This document shows, in pieces, positions 44,786 to 53,514 of a stretch of 64,000 nt of DNA. The position numbers and the translations under genes are program-made. How positions within the stretch are numbered: the stretch's first letter is position 1; the number at the start of each line of letters is the position of its first letter. Source of the stretch: Bin80 sp965220365 (GTDB taxonomy: Bacteria > Bacteroidota > Rhodothermia > Rhodothermales > Bin80); contig OZ244823.1 of the NCBI GenBank assembly GCA_965220365.1, positions 682,001-746,000 on the forward strand, written 5' to 3'. The notes beneath the pieces are model-generated. The model saw nothing but the letters and a program-made list of their open reading frames with translations. It made no database searches and was not told the origin of the DNA.

Positions 44786-46209
44786 CGTACGTCCTCCATG
44801 GCGACCTGCGGCCGGAGCAGCGCATCATAGACCTGCACGGCGACGATCGAGGGATTCTGTACTGGATCATCCACGATCTGCGCTACGGCATGCACCGCGA
44901 CCGGGACGTTGCGCGCCAACAAAAACTCAAGTGCGGCGCCGACCTGCGCTTCTCCCTGCTTTGCAGCAAGATGCAACACCTTCAAGTAGATTTTATCGGC
45001 GCGCAGAGAATCCGTGTGGGTCTCTTGCAACGCATCATACGCCAGACGAAAGGTATGCGTTGGGTACAGCTCGGTTCGATACCGGTAGTTTGCAAATGCA
45101 CCCGGTTTGCGCACCAGCGCGTCAATGAGATGGCGATAGTCCACCCGCAGTTGGTCGCCCCCGTGCAATCGGGGCATCCGCTCCAAACACCTCTGAACCG
45201 ACCAGACTTCGATCCATGCTGCATAAATGCGCACCCGCAACCGGGTCCCAATCAGACGACTGGGTACCGAGTAGGTCTTCTTGCAGACTCGGATGGTACT
45301 CCACTTGGAGACACGGACCTCCATGCGCTGGTAGGAATCCAGGCGCCGTTTGGGCAAGGCCCCCAGATGGGGCCGCTCTTCGTCCAGACGCTCCTGTCGG
45401 GGAGCATTCAGGGCCGTAAAGACCTTCCGCAACAATGCTGCGTACGCGCGTCGACTGGCAAAGTCACGGCTACCGCGCAAGATCAACGCGTTCTCCACCG
45501 CGCGTTTGAACCGATGATGCCGTTGCTCAATCTTCCCATTCTCCTGGGGACTCCGTGGCTGGGTGTGCCGCATCTGCATCCCATAATGACGGCACAGCGC
45601 CTGATAGCTCTGCGTAAACTCGTCCTGCCTTCCCGGATGATTGCGCACCGCACAACTCAATGAGTCGGTCTGGTGCAGCTTCGGGACGCCATCCAGTTCC
45701 CAGAGCGCCTTCTGCAGACCTGCACTGAGCGCCGCAAAGCTCTCAGATTCGCAGATCATCCCCGACTCCCAGTTGGAATACGCCAGAACAAAGTGATACA
45801 ACAGATGGGGAAAGAGCACACCCTCAATCGTCACCCGAAGAGAATTCATACACGTGAAGTCCGACTGTGCGCGCTCCCCTGGTGCATAGTCTTGTGCAAA
45901 ATAGACCTCCTTCGCCGGACCATGCGCCAGTCTCCATTCCTTGACACGGCGTTGAAACGTGCGCAGCTGCCCCAACTGAAATTGCCCCGGATACCTCCGC
46001 AAAAGATACTCGAAAAGTGCCTTCACCTCCAACCTGGGATTGTCCTTCAAAAACCCCTCCGCTTCCTCCCATACCTGGGCAAATGCATCCGGACGTGTTC
46101 GATAACTACGAACCTGCTTCCGCTCGCTCGGAAGCTTGCGGTCCTTCAAATACGAATGAGCTGTCGGCTCGCTCATCCCCGCCCTCGCGGCGGCCGTCTT
46201 GATCGTCAT
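44782..46209 (-). CDS. istA: IS21-family transposase IstA
   Basis: 475-aa DDE recombinase. An N-terminal helix-turn-helix (IKTAAARAGMSEPTAHSYLK) is followed by the retroviral-integrase-like core: ERAQSDFTCMNSLRVTIEG (first acid), LHQTDSLSCAVRNHPGRQ (second), SPQENGKIEQRHHRFKRAVE (third, in the E-N-G-K-I-E context). The tail is a beta-rich DNA-binding domain (YSVPSRLIGTRLRVRIY). It is the first gene of the istA-istB pair. Intact, so IS21 could still be mobile if its interrupted ends were repaired. It differs clearly from the decayed IstA at 11.3 kb. Confidence 0.94.
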   Translation of the reverse strand: MTIKTAAARAGMSEPTAHSYLKDRKLPSERKQVRSYRTRPDAFAQVWEEAEGFLKDNPRLEVKALFEYLLRRYPGQFQLGQLRTFQRRVKEWRLAHGPAKEVYFAQDYAPGERAQSDFTCMNSLRVTIEGVLFPHLLYHFVLAYSNWESGMICESESFAALSAGLQKALWELDGVPKLHQTDSLSCAVRNHPGRQDEFTQSYQALCRHYGMQMRHTQPRSPQENGKIEQRHHRFKRAVENALILRGSRDFASRRAYAALLRKVFTALNAPRQERLDEERPHLGALPKRRLDSYQRMEVRVSKWSTIRVCKKTYSVPSRLIGTRLRVRIYAAWIEVWSVQRCLERMPRLHGGDQLRVDYRHLIDALVRKPGAFANYRYRTELYPTHTFRLAYDALQETHTDSLRADKIYLKVLHLAAKQGEAQVGAALEFLLARNVPVAVHAVAQIVDDPVQNPSIVAVQVYDALLRPQVAMEDVR

Positions 46210-46357
46210 TTTTTTTTACCGTCTACCAATTTGAATAAAAGCTTTACCTGATGATCGGTCATCTATGTGTGTATGTGAGGATACAAACATCAATCTCTCA
46301 CACGCACAATAGATCAACCAAAAAACTTAAATTCTAATTGTCGCCGACTTAAATTCT

Positions 46358-46414
46358 AGGTCTAATGAAAAGAGGGCGCATTTTTGTATCGTCCGACATC
46401 TTTTCATTAGACCT
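46358..46414 (+). other. Perfect 16-bp inverted repeat at the left end of the IS110-type element
   Basis: AGGTCTAATGAAAAGA (46358-46373) and TCTTTTCATTAGACCT (46399-46414) are exact complements with a 25-base spacer. The ATG of the transposase follows nine bases later, so the hairpin could mask its ribosome binding site when read-through transcripts enter the element, or act as a recombination end. Part of the arm (ATCTTTTCA) recurs near the right end (about 47830). Confidence 0.7.
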
Positions 46415-46422
46415 TTGCAGTT

Positions 46423-47498
46423 ATGCACAAATCTGTTTATCTGGGGCTGGATGCCCACACTCGTACCTGCGTTTTGGCGGCCATGGATTCGGCGGGGCAC
46501 TTATTATCAACCAGGGAGTTCTCCACTTCGGAAGCTGCCTTGATTCATCACATTGATGGAATTTCTGCCCACGAGAAGTACTTAGCGGTCGATATCTTGC
46601 CGGCTGGATCGCTGGAGCGCTCCGCTCGCATGTGACCGAGCTGGTCGTATGCGATCCTCGTCAAAATGCACTGATCAGTCGCAGCGGGAACAAGAATGAT
46701 GTAGAAGACGCCTATAAACTCTGTCGTTTACTTCGAATGGGTGAGCTGAAGCCGGTATATCACTCAGACCTGTCGCACCGGGTTGATTTTAAGATCGCGG
46801 TGCAGCAGTATTTGTCGTTTCGGGAAGATCACGCCCGGGTAAAACGGCAAATCAAAGCCAAGTACCAGCAGGCGGGACTGGTTCGTACGGCTGGCACCAA
46901 ACTTTTCCATCCGACGCAGCGCCGTCATTACCTTGGTCAACTGCCATCAAAGACTCGGCAGCAGATCATGGAAAACCTGTATACGAGTTTGGATGCGACG
47001 GGGGCCCTGCGGGAGAAGGCCCGTGCAGCCATGATTGAGTTGGGACGGCGTTATCCAGAAATTTCAGAATTTCAGCGGATGCCTGGCATTGGCGTTGTGG
47101 GGGCTCATGTGTTCAGTGCATTGATTCAGAACCCACACCGGTTTGCCACGAAGCAGCGCCTCTGGCGGTATTGCCGACTCGGGGTGGTGGAACGCAGCAG
47201 TGCGGGAAAACCTTTGGCCTATAACCGCCTGGACCGTTCCGGACGAGGGTCTCTGAAAGCCGTGAGCCATCAGTGCTATGTGTCTGCTCTGCGCACCAAA
47301 GAGCCCAACGAGGTATCTCGGTTCTATGAAGCCTCCCTGCGACGCACGGGAAATCCGCTGCATGCACGGCTCAATACACAGCGCAAAGTGCTGGCTGTAC
47401 TTTGGACGATCTGGAAACAGAATGTAAGCTACCAACCCAACCTTTTTTATCCACCACCTACATCCGCGGGGATCGCGCAGGCTGTGGCGAGTCCATAG
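46423..47498 (+). pseudogene. IS110-family transposase with a frameshift
   Basis: N-terminal DEDD RuvC-like domain: SVYLGLDAHTRTCVLAAMD (first acid), then a shift into the second frame near 46595-46610, where AGWIAGALRSHVTELVVCDP, NKNDVEDAYKLCRLLRMGE and the C-terminal transposase_20 domain (PGIGVVGAHVFSALI, RLGVVERSSAGKPLA) are read. The two frames differ by one base, and no slippery heptamer is present at the overlap, so programmed frameshifting is unlikely. Either the transposase is dead or one base was missed in sequencing. Otherwise full length. Confidence 0.82.
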
Positions 47499-47843
47499 TG
47501 CGCTGCGACGAATGCTTGCGGATCCGGGTAGCCGGGATATGCTCCAGCGACAATGTACGCTCCACAATGTGGAAGCTCAATTTTAGGATAGCAGCTCGGC
47601 CTTCTTGCCCCATAAGACATTAGAGCCCAAAGAAGGGACTCTCCAAAACGAGTATGGCAGCTGAATAGACGCTTGTTCCATCGTCTCGCTGATCCGCGTC
47701 CAAAGCAGATCGAAACATCGCACAGAACTGGATTCCCACGATAACCTACGGATCCGTTCCCCTGGTTGTAGCTATGCGCCTGTAAAATTTCATGCGTTTT
47801 GCAGGATGGGGGAACTACGCTTGAAACTTATCTTTTCAAACGA
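47499..47843 (+). other. Non-coding 3' region of the IS110-type element, candidate guide-RNA locus
   Basis: 345 bp without a reading frame between the transposase stop and the right element border. In IS1111-type elements the homologous region encodes the structured RNA (bridge/seek RNA) that specifies target and donor. I cannot fold it here; the assignment rests on position, length and family. Confidence 0.4.
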
Positions 47844-47857
47844 ATTGTCGCTAGACA

Positions 47858-48949
47858 TTCCGCTACAAACAATACTTTCTGATGGTCACGAGCCGATACA
47901 GCAATGATGTTGGCGATAGTTTGCGACTTTCCCGTTCCGGGTGGTCCCTGAACCACCATATTGCGGCCATCCCGCGCAGCAGCAATTACTCGGGTTTGCG
48001 AGGCATCGGCCTCCATGATATGTCCAAGGTCTTGAGGATTTATATACCGGTCATCAAGATTCTCGTCTGGATCAAACAGTGGGGGAGCATCGCCAAAGCC
48101 TCCACACAAAAGTTGCTGCATTAATTCGGTTGGTTCTGCCCTGTCCAAATCTCTAGACATCAGAAACTTACCGGACGAATAGAATCCTAACTGGATCGTG
48201 TTTGCATTCACCTTCCAGTTCTCGCGGCGGGTGGCTAGATGATCCACCTGTCGAAAATATTTAGACGGGAGCCATTCTTCTTCCTCTGGCCATGGAGGGA
48301 GCTTGAGGTCAAAGTCACTTTTGAGGAGGGCATCAAAGGAGTGATTGGGCTCCAGGTCTTGATCCCGTAGCTGTAGCTTAAAATTATCTTTTACTCCTCC
48401 ACGTATAAGTTCAACGGGCAGTAGTACAAGTGGTGCGAAGCGTTTTATTTCGGACGAAGTACTCTCATACCAACGTACGAATCCCAGAGCGAGAAACAAT
48501 GGATTGAACCCCTGTTCCTCTATGGAGCTGTTTGAGTCACGGTAGAGTTGTAGAAGGCGTTTGTGTAGAGCATCCTTGGTCAGGCGGGTCTGCAGCTTGA
48601 GATCTATATGCTTAGCACTGGGAGGATCTGGTTCTGGAATAAAGATGTTCTCCATGATGTCCGGCTCGTCATACCCATCCCCGTAATGGAGGAATTGCAT
48701 CTTCTTATTTTTATGCACCAGCAACTTGAAGATTTCGTCGGAGCGCTCATCAATGATGTCAAGATGTTTCCCCCGTTTTTTGCCGATGGGCGAGTTGATC
48801 AGGCGGTTCCGTTTACTGGTGTCAATGAGTCGCTCCTTGAGCGACTTGATCGCCTGTGTCTAGCCTTTCGGAGCAGAAGAGTTCTCCGATAATGGATCTT
48901 GAGAGATATCCTGAAAATCTCGAAACCCCTCCGTCTGTAAATCACTCAT
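47858..48949 (-). pseudogene. SF1 helicase-nuclease (DUF4011-type), N-terminal 364 codons
   Basis: It starts MSDLQTEGFRDFQDISQDPL at 48949. A TAG at 48862-48860 (codon 30) interrupts the frame, which then continues as KSLKERLIDTSKRNRLINSP, the typical DUF4011 opening. EEQGFNPLFLALGFVRWYES, LLPVELIRGG and the helicase Walker A VVQGPPGTGKSQTIANIIAV follow. It ends at VLFVAE, where the IS21 block begins; the rest is at 38671-42342. The TAG comes before the conserved part, so a downstream start could still give most of the domain, but the IS insertion and frameshifts make the gene as a whole non-functional. Confidence 0.9.
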
Positions 48950-49008
48950 AGAGTTTTCTTGCAGGTACTCTGATCAAGGATAGGAGAAGATATTCGATCA
49001 GGTCAGGG

Positions 49009-50850
49009 TTACATTGACAAATAGACACGGGCAGAAAGAGGAGGAACAGCCAAGGGGGGCTCTACTTCTGCTGAGCCGGACGGATAGACCTGTCGGTAGC
49101 TCCCCTGAGGTATGTCTATCTGGTGCGTTTCGTCTGAGGCATTGAAAACAACCAGCGCGTGCTGGTCACCTAAACGCCGCTCATAAACAAGCACCCGGCG
49201 CTCATCATCCACGGTGAGCCACTTGATTGCTCCGTCAATAAACAGCCGCTGGTTTGCCTTACGGAGTGCAATCAATTCCCGGTAGAGGCCGGTCAGTTGG
49301 TGATCTGCCGAGACCACATCTGGCCGCCTTTCCAGTCCAAACGGGTGTGTGCGTTCGTCTTCAAAGGTATAATCGGGCCACAGAAGGGGTTTTCGTACAT
49401 CTGGATCATCGCCACCCCACATCCCCATCTCGTCTCCATTCCAGATATGAGGAGCCCCGGGCCAGGTGAACTGTTGCACAAGAATCAACTCCTGGATCAG
49501 TCGCGTCCTTGCATCAGGACGATCCACCTTGAAATCAGGGCTTCCTCTAGGGTGTTGATTGTATTTGTAGAGCCTAGGATTATAGATGCTGGTGCTGATT
49601 CGGGGCGTATCATGGCTGGCCGCGAGATTCATCATGGCATTCCAGAAACGCTGAGGAATCCCGGCCATCACGGAATCCATATGGGCGACATACCCGGATG
49701 CACTCAGATTTGGAGGAGCCTGTGCAAAAAAGCTGCGCGTAGGCATGTACCAGCGATAATTCATCACCGCATCAAATACATCTCCCTGAACCCAAGGAAC
49801 CGGGTCCGCCATATGATGTGGCCATGTATCCCACCAGACCTCCCCAACGAGATAGGCTTCAGGGTTGATGCTCCGAACGAACTCACGATAGTCTCGCCAG
49901 AATCCAAGGGGGACCATCTCTGCGACATCCAGTCTGAATCCATCCAACCCATCCTCTGGGTCCCCGTCACCATTTGGATCAAGCCATCGCCGAGTAACAT
50001 TGTAGATATGCGCTTTGGGACCGGGGTGGAGATTCCCCTCGTGAGCTCCACGCACGTGACCCTCAGGAACGTCTACCTTTGCCAATTCAGGCAATGATTT
50101 CACTCCCGCCCAGCCGTCATAGGAGAACTCGTTCGTGTCCGGCGTCGCCGGATCGTCAAACTGGTTGATGGCATACCAGTCTGCGAAAGCAGATTCCTGC
50201 TGATTCTCCAGAACATCCTCCCACGCCCAGAACCGCACACCTGTGTGGTTCCAGGAGAAATCCAGGATGATCCGCATGTCTCTGGCGTGCGCCTCTTGAA
50301 TCAGTTCGAGAAAGAGACTGTCCGCAGCGGTCCACTGCCATGTATCTGGATCCAGGGGATCCTCTGATTCTGCAATCTCACGGTCGCCAACCGGGTCAGG
50401 GCCAAAATTCCGGTCTACATGGCGGTAGTGACGTGCATCAAACTTATGCAGGGAGGGGGCGTCATTGATTGGATTCAAATAAAGTGCATTGACCCCCAAC
50501 TCTTCCAGATAATCCAGCTTCTCTAGGACCCCCTGCAAGTCCCCGCCATAGCGCCGCCATTGCGCGGCGGTATAGAAGTCCTTGTCATCCTCAATGGCCC
50601 AGTCGTCCAGTTTATACCAGTCATGGGTCCAGGGGGTCGGGGTCCAATTTTCCGGCTGTGTATCAAACCAGAAGCCGCGTACATCCTCTGGTGTGGGGTC
50701 ATTTGTGGGATCTCCATTGCGGAATCGCTCAACAAAAATTTGATACCAGATCGCCTCATCCGCCCAGGACGGAGGATCGCTGACCACAGTTTGGGCCTGC
50801 AGCGGCAAGGCCAGACCAATCAAAAACAAAAAGCTAACGTAGATACGCAT
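49009..50850 (-). CDS. Secreted alpha-amylase-family (GH13) glycosidase
   Basis: 613 aa starting MRIYVSFLFLIGLALPLQAQ, a clear signal peptide (an upstream ATG at 50859 is possible). The GH13 (beta/alpha)8 motifs are in order: VNALYLNPINDAPSLHKFD, region I RIILDFSWNHTG, region II GFRLDVAEMV (nucleophile aspartate), region III YLVGEVWWDTW (acid/base glutamate), region IV AASHDTPRI. A short C-terminal beta domain closes the protein. It acts on alpha-glucans in the periplasm or outside; neopullulanase/cyclomaltodextrinase-like specificity is possible. Its start overlaps the upstream cupin gene. Confidence 0.93.
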   Translation of the reverse strand: MRIYVSFLFLIGLALPLQAQTVVSDPPSWADEAIWYQIFVERFRNGDPTNDPTPEDVRGFWFDTQPENWTPTPWTHDWYKLDDWAIEDDKDFYTAAQWRRYGGDLQGVLEKLDYLEELGVNALYLNPINDAPSLHKFDARHYRHVDRNFGPDPVGDREIAESEDPLDPDTWQWTAADSLFLELIQEAHARDMRIILDFSWNHTGVRFWAWEDVLENQQESAFADWYAINQFDDPATPDTNEFSYDGWAGVKSLPELAKVDVPEGHVRGAHEGNLHPGPKAHIYNVTRRWLDPNGDGDPEDGLDGFRLDVAEMVPLGFWRDYREFVRSINPEAYLVGEVWWDTWPHHMADPVPWVQGDVFDAVMNYRWYMPTRSFFAQAPPNLSASGYVAHMDSVMAGIPQRFWNAMMNLAASHDTPRISTSIYNPRLYKYNQHPRGSPDFKVDRPDARTRLIQELILVQQFTWPGAPHIWNGDEMGMWGGDDPDVRKPLLWPDYTFEDERTHPFGLERRPDVVSADHQLTGLYRELIALRKANQRLFIDGAIKWLTVDDERRVLVYERRLGDQHALVVFNASDETHQIDIPQGSYRQVYPSGSAEVEPPLAVPPLSARVYLSM

Positions 50851-51199
50851 CGGTTCCATCTAACCAATCCTGCCGGGGAGGGCAGAACACGTCCACATCG
50901 AGTGTGTCCTGCAGTGCAACAGCTTTGTGAGGGAGATGGGAAGGGATGACCAGTACCTCCCCTTCGTGTACAATGACCTCCTGTTCTCCATTGTCTCCAA
51001 GCCAAAATTTCAGGGCGCCGCTAAGAACGTATGTCAGCTGCTCGTTGTCATGCGAGTGCCATGGTACCACACTATCTTTATCAAGATAGACATGCGTAAT
51101 CATCATTCGCTCGCCAGTAATGATGCGCCGTCCAAGGCCAGCCTTGACCTTCTCAATCGGCATGTCATCCCATCGGTGCAGCGTTGCCTGCTTGTCCAT
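50834..51199 (-). CDS. Cupin-domain protein
   Basis: 121-aa single cupin. Motif 1 is PWHSHDNEQLTYVLSGALKF (histidines and glutamate for metal binding) and motif 2 is GEVLVIPSHLPHKAVALQ with the last histidine. It ends TWLD/GTDAYLR-like (DWLDGTDAYLR). Small cupins of this type bind a metal and may be isomerases, dioxygenases or sugar-binding; the sequence alone does not decide. The 3' end overlaps the amylase start by 17 bases, so both are read from one mRNA. Confidence 0.87.
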   Translation of the reverse strand: MDKQATLHRWDDMPIEKVKAGLGRRIITGERMMITHVYLDKDSVVPWHSHDNEQLTYVLSGALKFWLGDNGEQEVIVHEGEVLVIPSHLPHKAVALQDTLDVDVFCPPRQDWLDGTDAYLR

Positions 51200-51568
51200 A
51201 TTTACGGTCTGGATGATTTGAAAATTATTGGGTGATTCTCACCTGAAAGATAATGTGAGGGAATCGCTCTAACAAATCAGATGATTCCCGTTCTCAGTCG
51301 GGAGTAGGTGGAGGGTTCAACTCGGGAATTTTTCACCGGGGCATAGAACCTCATCTGACTGTCCAGCGGTGACGATTTAGGTGATCCCCAAAACCCTTGG
51401 GCAACATTGGGCCAAATCGATCAGCTTCACTTTGTGCATATTCTTGATCAGGCTCCAACAAGATTTATCCTCTCAAGCTCAAACGGCCAAAATTTCTGCG
51501 GGATGACCACTTGTACTCCCGGCGGCAGTCACTATCTTTCGGAGTTACGCTTTCAGAATACTGGACTC
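51200..51568. other. Divergent promoter region between cupin and amidohydrolase
   Basis: 369 bp. An open frame from 51407 runs into the amidohydrolase gene but has no protein-like content before the lipoprotein signal at 51569. It must contain promoters for both directions. No structured RNA recognised. Confidence 0.45.
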
Positions 51569-53278
51569 ATGAAGCTCATTTCCTTGCAAAACTGTGTACT
51601 CTTACTGTTTGCCTTTTTATTGTTTGGTTGTTCCAGGGGAGAGTCTGCACGACTCGTATTGACCAATGGCAAGATCGTGACAGTTGATCCATCTCTACCT
51701 GAGGCAGAAGCCTTGGCCGTAAGTGGCGATACGATCATGGCGGTTGGCACCTCTGAAGAAATTGCAGCATATGTCGGAGCGGAAACCCAGGTCATTGATT
51801 TAGAGGGTAAACTGGCCATTCCGGGTATTATCGAAGGGCATGGTCATTTTCTGAGTATCGGAGAAGCCAAGATGATTCTTGATCTGACGAAAACCACGAG
51901 TTGGGAAGACATTGTCGCTATGGTTGAGGAGGCTGCCCTTGACGCTGAACCTGGCGAATGGATCACTGGTCGCGGGTGGCATCAGGAAAAATGGGACTCA
52001 ATCCCAGCCGGTACAGTCGAAGGAGTTCCCACACATCATGGTCTCAGTGAGGTGTCCCCGGAGAACCCGGTCCTCCTGCGCCATGCCAGTGGTCATGCCG
52101 CATTCGCGAATAGAGCCGCAATGAATGCGGCAGGGATCAGCCCGGAAACTCCCAATCCTGCGGGAGGAGAGCTCGTGCGTGATGTACGTGGAGAATTAAC
52201 GGGGCTTTTGCGGGAGACTGCTGAATATCTCGTGGGTGCTGCACTGGAAAAATCAAGAGAGGGCATGAGTGCTGCTGAACTGGATGAGGAGCGGCGCACA
52301 ATGGCACGCTTGGCCGCTGAAGAAGCCCTGACCCATGGAATCACCTCATTCCACGATGCCGGTGTGGGATTTGGGACTGTGGATTTCTTCCGCGAGTTGG
52401 CAGATGAGGGCAACCTTCCTGTCCGGCTTTATGTGATGATTCGCTCAAACAGTACGGATCTGGCTGATCAACTGGCCTCCTACCGGATGATTGGATATGG
52501 GAATCATCACCTGACGGTACGAAGTGTAAAGCGTTCGATCGACGGAGCTCTGGGTTCTCACGGAGCTTGGCTCCTTGAGCCTTATGCGGATATGTCTGGG
52601 TCAAGAGGGCTTGAAACGGTCGCGGTAGAAGAAATCCAGGCAACAGCAGAAATCGCAAAAGCCCACGATTTTCAGGTCAATATCCATGCGATTGGGGATC
52701 GCGCCAACCGTGTGGTTCTCGACATTTACGAATCGTTCTACGGTACAGGGGATGAGGATTTACGCTGGCGGATTGAGCATTCTCAACATCTCCACCCAGA
52801 TGATATCCCTCGGTTTGGTAGCCTGGGCGTCATTGCATCCATGCAGGGGGTCCATGCTATAAGCGATGCTCCGTGGGTCTATCGCCGTTTGGGTGAAGAG
52901 AGGGCCGCGAGCGGCGCATATCGCTGGCAAACATTATGGCAGACAGGTGCGGTCGTGACCAATGGGACCGATGCGCCTGTAGAGGCTATTGATCCTCTTG
53001 CAAGCTATCATGCCACCGTGACACGCAGGCTGGCAGATGGCTCTGTCTTTTATCCTGAGGAGCGACTATCCAGGGAACAGGCGCTACAGTCGTACACGCT
53101 CAACAATGCATATGCTGCCTTTGAGGAAGATATCAAAGGATCGCTCGCTCCCGGTAAACTGGCCGATATTACCATACTTTCGAAGGATATTTTAACGATT
53201 CCTGATGAAGAGATTCTTTCGACTGAGGTACTCTACACCATCATCGGTGGAAATGTCCTGTACCAAAGGGACCCATAA
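51569..53278 (+). CDS. Amidohydrolase-family lipoprotein (YtcJ-like)
   Basis: 569 aa from MKLISLQNCVLLLFAFLLFG with the lipobox cysteine next (GCSRGE), which fixes the start at 51569. The amidohydrolase_3 pattern follows: LVLTNGKIVTVDPSLPEAEA, LEGKLAIPGIIEGHGHFLSI, HASGHAAFANRAAMNAAGI, VNIHAIGDRANRVVLDIYE, RIEHSQHLHPDD and VTNGTDAPVEAIDPLASYHA. The metal-site HxH is EGHGHF, as in many marine YtcJ-like proteins. It is probably a metal-dependent hydrolase of an amide or cyclic substrate on the outer side of the cell. Single gene. Confidence 0.9.
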   Translation: MKLISLQNCVLLLFAFLLFGCSRGESARLVLTNGKIVTVDPSLPEAEALAVSGDTIMAVGTSEEIAAYVGAETQVIDLEGKLAIPGIIEGHGHFLSIGEAKMILDLTKTTSWEDIVAMVEEAALDAEPGEWITGRGWHQEKWDSIPAGTVEGVPTHHGLSEVSPENPVLLRHASGHAAFANRAAMNAAGISPETPNPAGGELVRDVRGELTGLLRETAEYLVGAALEKSREGMSAAELDEERRTMARLAAEEALTHGITSFHDAGVGFGTVDFFRELADEGNLPVRLYVMIRSNSTDLADQLASYRMIGYGNHHLTVRSVKRSIDGALGSHGAWLLEPYADMSGSRGLETVAVEEIQATAEIAKAHDFQVNIHAIGDRANRVVLDIYESFYGTGDEDLRWRIEHSQHLHPDDIPRFGSLGVIASMQGVHAISDAPWVYRRLGEERAASGAYRWQTLWQTGAVVTNGTDAPVEAIDPLASYHATVTRRLADGSVFYPEERLSREQALQSYTLNNAYAAFEEDIKGSLAPGKLADITILSKDILTIPDEEILSTEVLYTIIGGNVLYQRDP

Positions 53279-53514
53279 TTCTGGTTTATTCCAGCGTGTA
53301 AGACTGGAGATAGGGATATACCGGGAGGGAGCGGACCGGTCAGGACAACCGGGTGAAGATCACTGCGAAGCCAGCCAGAGAAGCAGTTACATGTACGACA
53401 CTTGTAAAGTATTTTAGTGTCGTCACTAAGCTGCCAACATGTGTGTACGGAACAGAGGAAATGCGCGTACAGCTATGATGAGTGTGGGCGGTTTTTAAGT
53501 GACCAAGTTCTACG

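Larger units (their letters stand above)
43771..46358. repeat. IS21 terminal multi-repeats (TTAGAATTTAAGTCGG blocks)
   Basis: The left side carries the block at 43771-43786 and 43793-43808, spaced by CGACAA. The right side carries the complement at 46326-46337 (partial) and 46344-46358. These are likely IstA binding sites within the two ends. The intact left end is recovered by joining 42343-42363 to 43779 onward. Confidence 0.8.
46359..47843 (+). mobile_element. IS110-family (IS1111-like) element inserted in the IS21 right end
   Basis: The borders are deduced by symmetry. The IS21 left end read outward is CTTAAATTCTAATTGACG; the right end is CTTAAATTCTA up to 46358, then resumes ATTGTCGCTAGACA from 47844. 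What lies between, 1485 bp, contains one IS110-type transposase. There is no target duplication, as expected for this family. The coding region starts only 64 bp from the left end and leaves about 345 bp non-coding on the right, the arrangement of the IS1111 subgroup. Exact base borders are uncertain by a few bases. Confidence 0.82.
42343..47857 (-). mobile_element. IS21-family element with two nested IS insertions
   Basis: Outer ends TGTTTAACGTCAATTAGAAT (from 42343) and, on the other strand, TGTCTAGCGACAATT (from 47857) begin with TG as in IS21. Each end has repeated internal blocks TTAGAATTTAAGTCGG. The element is flanked by the direct repeat TTCCGC (42337-42342 and 47858-47863). istA and istB lie inside on the minus strand. 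An ISL3-type B element (42364-43770) interrupts the left terminus and an IS110-type element (46359-47843) the right. Subtracting both leaves about 2.6 kb, a normal IS21 size. It is inserted in a helicase-nuclease gene. Confidence 0.92.

Noticed and set aside
44554..45663. A 369-codon open frame on the plus strand
   Set aside because: It is the antisense shadow of istA/istB. The minus-strand frames have clear IS21 motifs and this one has none.
46560..46640. Programmed frameshift in the IS110-type transposase
   Set aside because: No slippery heptamer or following stem at the overlap, and IS110 transposases are normally single frames. A point indel is simpler.
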